From assembly GCF_023702635.1 (NCBI RefSeq), contig NZ_CP098455.1, forward strand, positions 3,224,001 to 3,288,000: a stretch of DNA of 64,000 nucleotides, read 5' to 3'. The position numbers and the translations under genes were made by a program. Below the pieces are notes generated by a model that was given only the letters and a program-made list of their open reading frames with translations, was not told the origin of the DNA and did not search any database. The stretch's first letter is position 1. Each line of letters begins with the position of its first letter. This document shows, one piece after another, positions 25,128 through 33,462 of the stretch. The DNA is from Spongiibacter taiwanensis (GTDB lineage Bacteria > Pseudomonadota > Gammaproteobacteria > Pseudomonadales > Spongiibacteraceae).

Positions 25128-26618
25128 ATGATTGATACCCTCAAGCGAGATTGGCTGGGCAATATTCGCGGCGATTTACTGGCTGGCACCGTGGTGGCGT
25201 TGGCATTGATTCCCGAGGCGATTGCCTTCTCGATCATCGCCGGGGTAGATCCCAAGGTGGGCTTGTACGCCTCCTTCTGTATCGCGGTGATTACCGCCAT
25301 TACCGGTGGTCGGCCAGGGATGATTTCTGCCGCCACGGCGGCCATGGCGCTGCTGATGATCACGCTGGTGAAGGATCACGGGCTGGAATATTTGCTGGCG
25401 GCCACCCTGCTCACCGGGGTGTTTCAGATTATGGCCGGTTATCTGCGCCTGGGCAGTTTGATGCGCTTTGTGTCCCGGTCGGTGGTCACCGGTTTTGTTA
25501 ACGCGCTGGCCATTCTGATTTTTATGGCCCAGTTGCCGGAGCTGACCAACGTGACCTGGCATGTCTACGCCATGACCGCTGCCGGGCTCGGCATTATCTA
25601 CCTCTTTCCCTATGTGCCGGTGGTGGGTAAATCGCTGCCGTCGCCGCTGGTATGCATCATTACGCTAACCGCCGTTTCCCTCGCGGTGGGCCTGGATATT
25701 CGCACTGTGGCGGATCTGGGCGAGTTGCCCGATGCCTTGCCCGTATTTTTGTGGCCGGACGTGCCGCTGACCTTTGAGACCCTGCAGATTATCTTCCCCT
25801 ACGCTATTGCCATGGCGGTGGTGGGTCTGTTGGAGTCGATGATGACGGCCACCATCGTTGATGACTTTACCGACACCAGCAGTGACAAAAACCGGGAGTG
25901 TAAGGGCCAGGGTCTGGCCAATATTGGTGCCGGTCTGCTCGGCGGGATGGCGGGCTGTGCGATGATCGGCCAGTCGATAATCAATGTGAAATCCGGTGGC
26001 CGGGGCCGCTTGTCCTGCTTTGTGGCCGGGGTGTTTCTGCTGATTATGGTGGTGTTTCTGGATGAGTGGATCGGCCAGATCCCGATGGCCGCGTTGGTGG
26101 CAGTGATGATTATGGTGTCCATTGGCACCTTTTCCTGGGATTCGCTGCGCAACCTGCGCAAGCATCCCCTGTCGAGCAATATCGTGATGCTGGCCACCGT
26201 GGCGGTGGTGGTGGCAACGCACAATCTGGCCCTGGGTGTGCTGGTGGGGGTGTTGCTGGCGGTGCTGTTCTTCTCCAACAAGATTGCCCGCTTGATGCTG
26301 GTCAAGAGCACTGCCAACGAGGCGGGCACCGAGCGCCGCTACACGGTGGCGGGTCAGATCTTCTTTGCCTCTGCTGATGCCTTTATCGCCGCCTTTGACT
26401 TCAAGGAGGTGCTGGAGCGTGTCATCATCGATGTCAGTCAGGCCCATTTCTGGGACATTACCTCGGTATCGGCGCTCGACAAAGTGGTGATCAAGTTCCG
26501 GCGGGAAGGAACTGAAGTGGTTGTGATCGGCATGAACGAGGCGAGCGCGACCATCGTGGATCGCTTTGGCGTGCACGATAAACCTGAGGAAGTGGAAAAG
26601 CTGTTGGGCGGCCACTGA
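25128..26618 (+). CDS. SulP-family anion transporter with STAS domain
   Basis: A 496-residue inner-membrane transporter with about 10-12 hydrophobic segments. The SulP signature region [20 protein letters not shown] lies near residues 45-65, and a C-terminal cytoplasmic STAS domain ([20 protein letters not shown]) begins at about 410. SulP proteins move sulfate, bicarbonate or dicarboxylates; the substrate cannot be told from sequence. The Usp gene begins 28 bases downstream, a common pairing in proteobacteria. Confidence 0.92.
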   Translation: MIDTLKRDWLGNIRGDLLAGTVVALALIPEAIAFSIIAGVDPKVGLYASFCIAVITAITGGRPGMISAATAAMALLMITLVKDHGLEYLLAATLLTGVFQIMAGYLRLGSLMRFVSRSVVTGFVNALAILIFMAQLPELTNVTWHVYAMTAAGLGIIYLFPYVPVVGKSLPSPLVCIITLTAVSLAVGLDIRTVADLGELPDALPVFLWPDVPLTFETLQIIFPYAIAMAVVGLLESMMTATIVDDFTDTSSDKNRECKGQGLANIGAGLLGGMAGCAMIGQSIINVKSGGRGRLSCFVAGVFLLIMVVFLDEWIGQIPMAALVAVMIMVSIGTFSWDSLRNLRKHPLSSNIVMLATVAVVVATHNLALGVLVGVLLAVLFFSNKIARLMLVKSTANEAGTERRYTVAGQIFFASADAFIAAFDFKEVLERVIIDVSQAHFWDITSVSALDKVVIKFRREGTEVVVIGMNEASATIVDRFGVHDKPEEVEKLLGGH

Positions 26619-26646
26619 GCGACAGAAGAATAAGGAGAATAGCAGC

Positions 26647-27495
26647 ATGCAGGTTTACGCCTTTATCGACGGTTCCCCCATTGCCACAGCCGTGTGTGAT
26701 GCTGCCGCCTGGACCAGTCTACGGGTACAGGTGCCGCTGAAGCTGGTGCATGTGCTGGAGCGTGCTGAGACCAATCTCAGTGGTGATCTGTCCGGTAGCT
26801 TGGGCATGGACAGCCGCGAGCATTTGCTCGACGAGTTGGTGGCCCTGGACGAGCGCCGCAGTAAACTCGCCCTGGAGCATGGCCAGCATATGTTGGCAGC
26901 CGCTCAAGATCGGGTGCGCGAAGATGGCGTGAAGCAGGTCAGTGTGATGCAGCGCCACGGTAGCCTCGTTGATACAGTGGCCGAGATGGACAAGGATATT
27001 CGGGTGATGGTGCTGGGGCGTCTTGGTGAGGGTCACGAGTGCTCCGCCCATACCATTGGTTCCCATCTGGAAAATGTGATTCGCACCTCCCACCGGCCTA
27101 TTCTGGTAGCGATGCCGGAGTTTTCCGTCCCCGGCAACTTTATGATTGCCTACGACGGCTCCAGCACCGCCGAAAAAGCATTGGACATGGTCGTGGCCAG
27201 CCCGCTGTTAAAGGGCCTTCCCTGTCATTTGGTGACGGTCTGCCCGGCCGGTGACGAGCGCCTGAGTCAGGTTGAACATGCCGCCCAGAAACTGCGCAGT
27301 GCCGGATTTGAGGTAGTCAATGAGCGTCTGGAAGGGGATGTTCACGATGCCTTGGCGGCGTACCAAAAAGACCGGGGTATTGAGCTGCTGGTAATGGGGG
27401 CCTACGGGCACTCCCGCATTCGTCAGTTTTTTGTGGGCAGCAATACCAGTCGTATCGTTAGCTTGAGCGATATTCCGGTATTGCTGCTGCGCTGA
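26647..27495 (+). CDS. Tandem universal stress protein (UspA-type)
   Basis: A 282-residue protein of two UspA folds. The second half has the nucleotide-binding pattern VMGAYGHSRIRQFFVGSNTSRI (G-x2-G-x9-G-S/T type), whereas the first half has a weaker version (VLGRLGEGHECSAHTIGSHLE). It probably binds ATP through the second domain. It lies in an operon with the SulP transporter, with AAGGAGA before the ATG at 26647. Confidence 0.9.
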   Translation: MQVYAFIDGSPIATAVCDAAAWTSLRVQVPLKLVHVLERAETNLSGDLSGSLGMDSREHLLDELVALDERRSKLALEHGQHMLAAAQDRVREDGVKQVSVMQRHGSLVDTVAEMDKDIRVMVLGRLGEGHECSAHTIGSHLENVIRTSHRPILVAMPEFSVPGNFMIAYDGSSTAEKALDMVVASPLLKGLPCHLVTVCPAGDERLSQVEHAAQKLRSAGFEVVNERLEGDVHDALAAYQKDRGIELLVMGAYGHSRIRQFFVGSNTSRIVSLSDIPVLLLR

Positions 27496-27517
27496 GGCGG
27501 GGCGCGCTTGCGCCCGT

Positions 27518-28108
27518 TTAGCTTCCCTCGGGGAAGTACTCGTAGTACTCGTCGAAAAGTGCGCTAACCTTCTCGTCTTTCTTAAGGTCGTTCAAGAACC
27601 GGGGAATGGTGTTTTCCAAAAACACTTCTTCCTCGGGTTTGATATCCCGCTGTTGACCGGCACCCCACAACATTTCTACATCTGCGCTCGACATGGAGTA
27701 CTCAAAGCGGGCGATGCGCTCGCCGTGTACAAAGACCATGTAGTACACGGTAAATTCTTTGCTGTTCACCATTGGCACTAGGCCCAATGTGCCGGCGGCG
27801 AGCATGGTTGAGGTAAATCCCGCCGCGTCGGCCTTGGGCCGCAGGGTTTTGAGTACCATCAGGCCGATGGGCAAGCCGACGGCGTCTTTATCGAGTCGGT
27901 TAAAGGCCTGGCGGGCCAGCAGTGACTCGCGAAATTTCTCATCCTCAATATTGCTCTGGTAGAACAGTGGCGGGTATTTGCGCCCTTCGTGCTGGTATTG
28001 CAGTACCTCGGGCGCGGCTGCCGCCTCGTTGTTGCTGTCGGCAGCCTGCAGAGGCATTGCCAGCGTCAACAGCATGGGGAAAAGGGCAAGCGCAGAAATC
28101 TTTTTCAC
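27518..28108 (-). CDS. Exported protein of unknown function
   Basis: A 196-residue protein with a clear signal peptide (cleavage after LQAA, about residue 22). The mature part is soluble and acidic at its end. No family was recognised. It starts 17 bases after the trypsin-like lipoprotein gene on the same strand, so the two probably form an operon and may act together in the envelope. Confidence 0.75.
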   Translation of the reverse strand: MKKISALALFPMLLTLAMPLQAADSNNEAAAAPEVLQYQHEGRKYPPLFYQSNIEDEKFRESLLARQAFNRLDKDAVGLPIGLMVLKTLRPKADAAGFTSTMLAAGTLGLVPMVNSKEFTVYYMVFVHGERIARFEYSMSSADVEMLWGAGQQRDIKPEEEVFLENTIPRFLNDLKKDEKVSALFDEYYEYFPEGS

Positions 28109-28125
28109 CGGTCAACCTCCTTGTC

Positions 28126-29355
28126 TTATTGGTAGCAGATGATCTGGGTGGTGAACTTCACCGCTTCGGCTGAGGCCTGCTCGAAGTTGAGCGACGAGGG
28201 CGCGCGGCTGTAAGCGGTACCGTGTTTCTCAAGGAAGGCGCCAATCAATCGGCCGTTCAAGGCAAAATTCAAGTTCTGGGAGGTGGTGCCGGTTTTGGTG
28301 AGCATCATCTTCTGATTGAGGGTGCTGGTCACCGCGCCGAGAACATTGCCTTTGTAATCCAGTACCGGTCCACCACTGTTCCCGGGCTGGATCGGTGCAC
28401 TGAACTGGAAATTCCCCTGGCCGCCGCGCAGGCCACCCACCGAGCTGATATTGCCGACGGTCAGGCTGGGGTAGGGCGATAGAATGTCAGACAGCGGAAA
28501 GCCGGTCACAAATACCTGCTTGCCGAGCAGGCCGTCGGATTCAGAAAATTGCGGCATTGGTGCCACGGCCTCGGGCTGATGGCTGGCGCTGAGCAGAGCA
28601 AGGTCGAGGACCTGGGAGTGCCCTTTCAAGACGGCAGGGTATTTTTCACCGCGCTGCTGCACCTCGGTTTTCAGACAGCTTTTAACCACGTGATAGGCGG
28701 TCAGCAGTTCGCCTTGGCGATTGATATAAAAACCAGTGCCAGTAGAAGCCGTATCGATATCGAGCTTGTCTTCCAGAGCGGCGGTCAGCTCGCCCGGCGG
28801 CTGCTTGGCGAGCTGCTGAAGCTTGGCATTGCCCTCTTGATTGAGAAAGGTATGCAGGGCGTCCTTGATGGCTGATGCGTAGGCTGCTTCAAAGGCGTGG
28901 CCGTCGCCCGCGCCGCCGCCCGAGCGGCCGGTCTTGGTGGTCGCCTGATAAATCTGCATCCCGTCCGGTGTAAATACCGTCACTGTCAGCTCAACAGTGA
29001 AGTGGCCCATAAAGCTGCTGAAAGAGGGCTGTCCTTTAAAACTCAACAGATAATGAAACGGGGCGTCGGCCACTAACGACTCGGCGTCGTCAAAAACGCT
29101 GGGCACCATCAGTTCGGTGGCGCTATGCAGCGATTTTCCAACCAGTTGGTTCCAGCGGCCGTAGCCATCGCCGGTGGTGATAACTTTATTCCGCTCTTTG
29201 AGGCTGGTGTGATAGGCCACTTTCAAGGACGCCGGCACCGTGATGCCTTCGTTCAGTAGCACCTTGCCCCTGACATCGGCGGCATTGTCTACCGGTGAGG
29301 TGGCGCAAGCGGTCAGGAAGGCCAGAAGGGCCACGGCGATAGCTAGGTATCTCAT
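28126..29355 (-). CDS. Lipoprotein with C-terminal trypsin-like protease domain
   Basis: A 409-residue protein. The lipobox LTAC lies at about residues 14-17, so it is probably anchored to the outer membrane. Residues about 30-190 form an unassigned domain; residues 205-375 are a trypsin-like (S1) domain. The triad is visible: His in LLTAYHVV, Asp in VLDLALLS, Ser in QPGNSGGPV. There is no PDZ domain, unlike DegP/DegS. It is the first gene of a two-gene operon with the exported protein at 27518-28108. Confidence 0.85.
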   Translation of the reverse strand: MRYLAIAVALLAFLTACATSPVDNAADVRGKVLLNEGITVPASLKVAYHTSLKERNKVITTGDGYGRWNQLVGKSLHSATELMVPSVFDDAESLVADAPFHYLLSFKGQPSFSSFMGHFTVELTVTVFTPDGMQIYQATTKTGRSGGGAGDGHAFEAAYASAIKDALHTFLNQEGNAKLQQLAKQPPGELTAALEDKLDIDTASTGTGFYINRQGELLTAYHVVKSCLKTEVQQRGEKYPAVLKGHSQVLDLALLSASHQPEAVAPMPQFSESDGLLGKQVFVTGFPLSDILSPYPSLTVGNISSVGGLRGGQGNFQFSAPIQPGNSGGPVLDYKGNVLGAVTSTLNQKMMLTKTGTTSQNLNFALNGRLIGAFLEKHGTAYSRAPSSLNFEQASAEAVKFTTQIICYQ

Positions 29356-29567
29356 AACGTCCTTGTCGTGTCAGTTATTGTCAGGCGAACCATAGCCACG
29401 AAACCCGGGCTTGGCAAGCGTCGTGTGGTGGGAGATTTCCGAGGTTGTGATTTTCGCCGATAGCGTCTCGGCAATGTCGCGTGATCTGCCGGTTCTGTCG
29501 GTCGAGGCGGATTCCCAGTCGGACTTTATTTGGTCGTTAGGTGAGGGTTTTCGAGGGTAGACCGAGG

Positions 29568-29981
29568 TCAGTCAGTGATCTTTCCGCGCAGCGCCTTAAC
29601 CTTGCCCCGCTGGGATTTTTTGTCCATGCGCTTGGCTTTGGCTGCTTTGCTGGGTTTTGTGGGGCGGCGTGTTTTGGGCACAACCGTGACTGTTTTCAAC
29701 AGGGCCTGCAGGCGCTCAAGGGCGTCGAGGCGGTTTTGCTCCTGGGTGCGAAACTGCTGGGCCTTGATCACCACAATGCCGTCTTTGGTAATGCGCTGAT
29801 CCCGCAAATTCAGCAGCCGCTCTTTGTACACCTCAGGCAGCGAGGAGGCGCGAATATCAAAGCGCAGATGGATGGCGGAGGACACCTTGTTGACGTTCTG
29901 GCCACCGCTGCCCTGGGCGCGAATGGCATCCAGTTCAATTTCGTTTTCGGGCAGAGAGACGCTGTTGGTAATCTGTAACAT
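29568..29981 (-). CDS. arfB: ArfB (YaeJ): peptidyl-tRNA hydrolase for ribosome rescue
   Basis: A 137-residue protein with the class I release-factor GGQ motif in RAQGSGGQNVNKVSSAIHL and the basic C-terminal tail (KAAKAKRMDKKSQRGKVKALRG) that enters the empty mRNA channel of stalled ribosomes. Length and layout match ArfB. The start at 29981 fits the family N-terminus MLQITNSVSLPE; longer frames run into the LysR gene. Confidence 0.93.
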   Translation of the reverse strand: MLQITNSVSLPENEIELDAIRAQGSGGQNVNKVSSAIHLRFDIRASSLPEVYKERLLNLRDQRITKDGIVVIKAQQFRTQEQNRLDALERLQALLKTVTVVPKTRRPTKPSKAAKAKRMDKKSQRGKVKALRGKITD

Positions 29982-30061
29982 GCTTGAGCGGGGATTCGGT
30001 GTTGGCGCACCAGTGTAACAAGGACCGAGGGCGACTGTCCCGGCAGCAAAGCAGATCGCGG

Positions 30062-30976
30062 TCAGGGCAAGCTCTGGCGCCACTCTGGCGGTGTTGAACG
30101 GCGGATGTGTTCGACAAAGGCCTGGGCCCGGCGGGGCAATTTGCCGTGGGGATAAAGCAGGGTGACAAACAGTGGTGGCCCTTGCCATTCAGGCAGGCAG
30201 GGCTGAATCTCGCCGGGGTGGGCACGCATGCGCATCTGCGCCAGCCAGTTTGGCATCAGCCCGACCCCCCCGCGGGTGATGGCGTCGCCCTGCATAATCA
30301 CGAGGTCGACGCGAAGGGCTCGCTGCATGGATGGCAGCCGGTAGGTTTCACCACTGCGGTGTTCCAGCACCAGGCCGTTCTCGCGCTGGCCCGGCAAGTC
30401 GACCCAGTTCACATCGAGAAGGTCTTTGGGGTGGCGGGGCGCCGAACTCGTGTCGAACATGCCGTGGGCGGCATACACCCCCTGGGAGAGCACACCCAGG
30501 TGTTCCTGCCTCACTGGTAGATCGGGCACCGGGCCCAGCCACACGCCGATCTGCTCCAGCCAGGGGGCCTCGGGTAATTTTCCGCCGGTATGCAGGTTCA
30601 CCAGCAAGCTTGGGTGTTGCTGCATGAACTCTTCCAGCGCGTTGGGAAACCAGCCGCGCACAAAGCTGTTGTGCAAATGAATGTGAAGATCGCCTTCGAC
30701 TTCGCCACTCAATGTGTCGAGCTGGCGGTTGCTCTCTTCGGCGGCGGACAGAATGCGCTGGCAATAGTGGTAGAACACATGACCGGCTTCCGTGGGGATC
30801 ATTCGGTTGGACTCCCTGCGCAGTAAGCTGTGTCCAACGGTTTCCTCCAGGGCGCGGAGCTTGCGGCTGAGGGTAGATTTAGCCAGCTCCAGCTCGGCGG
30901 CGCTCTGGGAAAGGCTGCGGTTGCCAAAGATGGTGGCGAAGGCCTGCAGGCTGGAAATGTCGTAGTTACCTTTCAT
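30062..30976 (-). CDS. LysR-family transcriptional regulator
   Basis: A 304-residue regulator. The winged helix-turn-helix is typical (LQAFATIFGNRSLSQSAAEL, then STLSRKLRALEETVG), followed by the periplasmic-binding-protein-like effector domain. It is divergent from the iron-uptake operon at 31247, but that operon has a Fur box, so LysR control of it is only a possibility. Confidence 0.92.
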   Translation of the reverse strand: MKGNYDISSLQAFATIFGNRSLSQSAAELELAKSTLSRKLRALEETVGHSLLRRESNRMIPTEAGHVFYHYCQRILSAAEESNRQLDTLSGEVEGDLHIHLHNSFVRGWFPNALEEFMQQHPSLLVNLHTGGKLPEAPWLEQIGVWLGPVPDLPVRQEHLGVLSQGVYAAHGMFDTSSAPRHPKDLLDVNWVDLPGQRENGLVLEHRSGETYRLPSMQRALRVDLVIMQGDAITRGGVGLMPNWLAQMRMRAHPGEIQPCLPEWQGPPLFVTLLYPHGKLPRRAQAFVEHIRRSTPPEWRQSLP

Positions 30977-31109
30977 GTCGACTCGAATTAGGTTTGCGGG
31001 TGAAAGCGGCGTTATAAGGCCGGATTAGCTGAGTGGATGCGGCTTAAGAAAATGGGTTGTTGCAATTTGTGGAACCGAATGTTCCGTTCAAGGCGCTATC
31101 CGTTGCAAT

Positions 31110-31124
31110 TGATAAACATTATCA
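31110..31124. promoter_or_regulatory. Fur box
   Basis: TGATAAACATTATCA is a 7-1-7 inverted repeat, one base short of the consensus TGATAATnATTATCA. It lies about 125 bases upstream of the first gene of an iron-uptake operon. Confidence 0.75.
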
Positions 31125-31246
31125 TCTTCGTTTTCTGAAAGTCCATGCTCCGCGGCATTTTCGCAGGCGATCTTTCTATCCATTTATCAGCTTCTCTATC
31201 GCCACCAACAGGGCGAGTTAGCGTTGTGCAGTCTTGGGAGGGATTC

Positions 31247-31543
31247 GTGGCGAAATCAACCAACGTGCCAGCAAACAGCCGCTTAGGCATCGGGCTTCGG
31301 GTGCTTGCTGCCGGTGTCGGCGGCTATTTTCTGACCATGGCGCTATGCCTGTGGCTTCAGCGCCTGCCGGTGCTGGATGGCAACGACGGCCGCCGTCTTG
31401 TGAATATGATTTTCTTCCTGATTTACGCTGCCGTCGTCATCTGGGTGTTTGCGGTTCGTCGCCATGCCACAGCGGTAACCGGTGTATCGGGACTGGGTGC
31501 TGCACTGTGGTTGGGATGGTTTGCCTGGGGGGCTGAGGCATGA
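31247..31543 (+). CDS. DUF3649 small membrane protein
   Basis: A 98-residue inner-membrane protein with three hydrophobic helices. The GTG at 31247 has GGGAGG six bases upstream; longer frames run through the promoter. The gene overlaps the PepSY gene by four bases. The order DUF3649, PepSY, DUF3325, TonB receptor is a known iron-uptake arrangement. Confidence 0.8.
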   Translation: MAKSTNVPANSRLGIGLRVLAAGVGGYFLTMALCLWLQRLPVLDGNDGRRLVNMIFFLIYAAVVIWVFAVRRHATAVTGVSGLGAALWLGWFAWGAEA

Positions 31544-33111
31544 AGGGCGGCTTCCGCGACTCAATGACCTGGCTGCACACCTGGACGAGCCTGGTAGTTG
31601 GTTGGTTACTGTTTGCGATTTTTCTCACCGGCACCCTGGTGTTTTTCCGCCAGGAAATCAATTACTGGATGCAGCCCGAGCTGCATGGCTCTGACCCGTC
31701 GCAATTCTCCCTGGCGCGCGTTGTCGACCGTATGGAAACGATGGCGCCCCGCGCCGAGCAGTGGCGCATCAGCTTGCCTAATGATCGTGAACGGGCGGTC
31801 GAAGTGCGCTGGTCTGAGCCGGGACAGCAGTCACGTCGTGGCGAAGGGGCCCACCTGGATGCGGCGACCGGTGAAGTGCTTTCACCCCGGGAGACAGCCG
31901 GGGCTGACTTCCTCTATCGTTTTCACTTTGAGCTCTATGGCATGCCCAGAGAATGGGGGCGCAGCATTGTGGGCATTGCTTCAATGCTGATGCTCATCGC
32001 CCTGATCACCGGGATCATCATTCACAAAAAAATCTTTGTCGATTTCTTTACCCTCCGGTTTAGCAAACCCCAGCGCAGCTGGCTCGATGCCCATGCGGTT
32101 TCGGCGGTGGCGGCGCTGCCCTTCCATTTGATGATCACTTGGTCGGGCCTGTTGCTGCTGGCTGGCACCTTGGTGTTCTGGAATAACGAAGGCGGTGGTC
32201 ACGGCGGTGGCCCGGGCGGCGATCGCCGGGGCGGTGGCGAGCAGGTACCGGACGAGTTGCCGCTGTTGTCGCAGCCGCTGCCCGATATTGCTGCGCTGAT
32301 AGCGCAGGCCCAGCAGCACTGGCAGGCGTCGGTCAGCGATATCACCATCGACAAGCCCCAGCGGCCAGAGATGAAAGTCACCCTGCGCTCGGCTGAGCGT
32401 ACCAGCGTCAGCGCCGGGCGAGGCGCCAGTGCAGAAATGACCTTTGCCGCTGATGGCCGCTTGCTCGACGAGAAGCCGCTGGCCGAAGGCGAATTCTCCA
32501 TTGCCGGGGTGAACAACTTTCTGGGTTTGCTCCACCAGGGGCGCTTTGCCGATGTGGCGTTGCGCTGGCTGTACTTTGTCTGTGGTCTGGCGGGCACCTT
32601 CATGACTGCCACCGGGCTGCTGTTCTGGACGGCCAAGCGCGCCAAACACAAGTTGGGCAGTGTTGGCTACGAGCTGGTCAGCGGCCTGAATGTAACCGCC
32701 ATTGGTGGATTGACTGCATCGATTGCCGCCTTCTTCTGGGCGTCCCGATTGCTGCCGGCCGAACTGGCCGGTCGCGAGCTGTGGGAGGTCAGAGTTTTTT
32801 TCAGTTGTTGGCTGGCCTTTGGCTTGTCTGCGCTGGTGTTTCGGCATACCCGCGGCTGGTTGCTGCAGCTGTCGGTGGCGGGAGGTCTGTTGCTGCTAGT
32901 ACCCGCGCTGGATCAGCTCACCTCGCCGGTATCACTGCTGGAGGCGTTGGCAATGGCTGACAGTATTCGATTGACCTTCGACACTCTGGCGGCGCTGTTT
33001 GGGCTGGCCTTGCTGGTGCTGGTGCGTCACCTCGCGACTCGCCAGTCCACTGCGCCGGTCAGAAACAAGCGCGCGCCAAAGGGTAGGGCGGCGGAGGTGA
33101 GTGCGCCATGA
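31540..33111 (+). CDS. PepSY-domain inner membrane protein of an iron-uptake operon
   Basis: A 523-residue protein with an N-terminal helix (SLVVGWLLFAIFLTGTLVFF), a periplasmic PepSY-type region, a further helix pair near residues 145-165 and 190-215, a Gly-rich linker (GGGHGGGPGGDRRGGG) and four or five helices at the end. Members of this group reduce or release iron from siderophores after uptake, or help receptors work; the role here is inferred from the operon. It overlaps both neighbours by four bases. Confidence 0.85.
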   Translation: MKGGFRDSMTWLHTWTSLVVGWLLFAIFLTGTLVFFRQEINYWMQPELHGSDPSQFSLARVVDRMETMAPRAEQWRISLPNDRERAVEVRWSEPGQQSRRGEGAHLDAATGEVLSPRETAGADFLYRFHFELYGMPREWGRSIVGIASMLMLIALITGIIIHKKIFVDFFTLRFSKPQRSWLDAHAVSAVAALPFHLMITWSGLLLLAGTLVFWNNEGGGHGGGPGGDRRGGGEQVPDELPLLSQPLPDIAALIAQAQQHWQASVSDITIDKPQRPEMKVTLRSAERTSVSAGRGASAEMTFAADGRLLDEKPLAEGEFSIAGVNNFLGLLHQGRFADVALRWLYFVCGLAGTFMTATGLLFWTAKRAKHKLGSVGYELVSGLNVTAIGGLTASIAAFFWASRLLPAELAGRELWEVRVFFSCWLAFGLSALVFRHTRGWLLQLSVAGGLLLLVPALDQLTSPVSLLEALAMADSIRLTFDTLAALFGLALLVLVRHLATRQSTAPVRNKRAPKGRAAEVSAP

Positions 33112-33431
33112 TCGCGTTGAGCTTTTTTCTGAGTTTGCAGGGCTTTTTGCACCTGTCGATGATCCTGTCCCGCCACGCGAAAGACTGCCTGGGAAGCACC
33201 TTTTCCACCGGCCAGGCGCGCTGGCTTCGTCTTCTGGGGTGGGCATTCCTACTCGCTTCGCTGTGGCCCTGCATTCGGATATGGGGCGGAGAAATTGGTG
33301 TGTGCGCCTGGTTTGGTCTGTTGGTGCTATCGATGGTGTGCACCACGTTTCTGGTCAGCCAGGGGCCAGTCGTTGCCAGCTATTTATGGCGTCGGGTCTG
33401 TCCCGGTGGCTATTTGTTTCGTTGTAAATAA
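33108..33431 (+). CDS. DUF3325 small membrane protein
   Basis: A 107-residue protein with three hydrophobic segments. The ATG at 33108 overlaps the end of the PepSY gene (ATGA coupling). DUF3325 is found almost only in this type of siderophore operon. Its function is unknown. Confidence 0.8.
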   Translation: MIALSFFLSLQGFLHLSMILSRHAKDCLGSTFSTGQARWLRLLGWAFLLASLWPCIRIWGGEIGVCAWFGLLVLSMVCTTFLVSQGPVVASYLWRRVCPGGYLFRCK

Positions 33432-33462
33432 CGTTCTTGTGAACATGACTATGGAGATTGTT

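Noticed and set aside
25665-26648. 327-codon open frame on the reverse strand, His/Gln rich
   Set aside because: It is antisense to the SulP gene, without recognisable domain or ribosome site.
31981-32847. 288-codon reverse frame
   Set aside because: It is antisense to the PepSY gene and has no family motifs.
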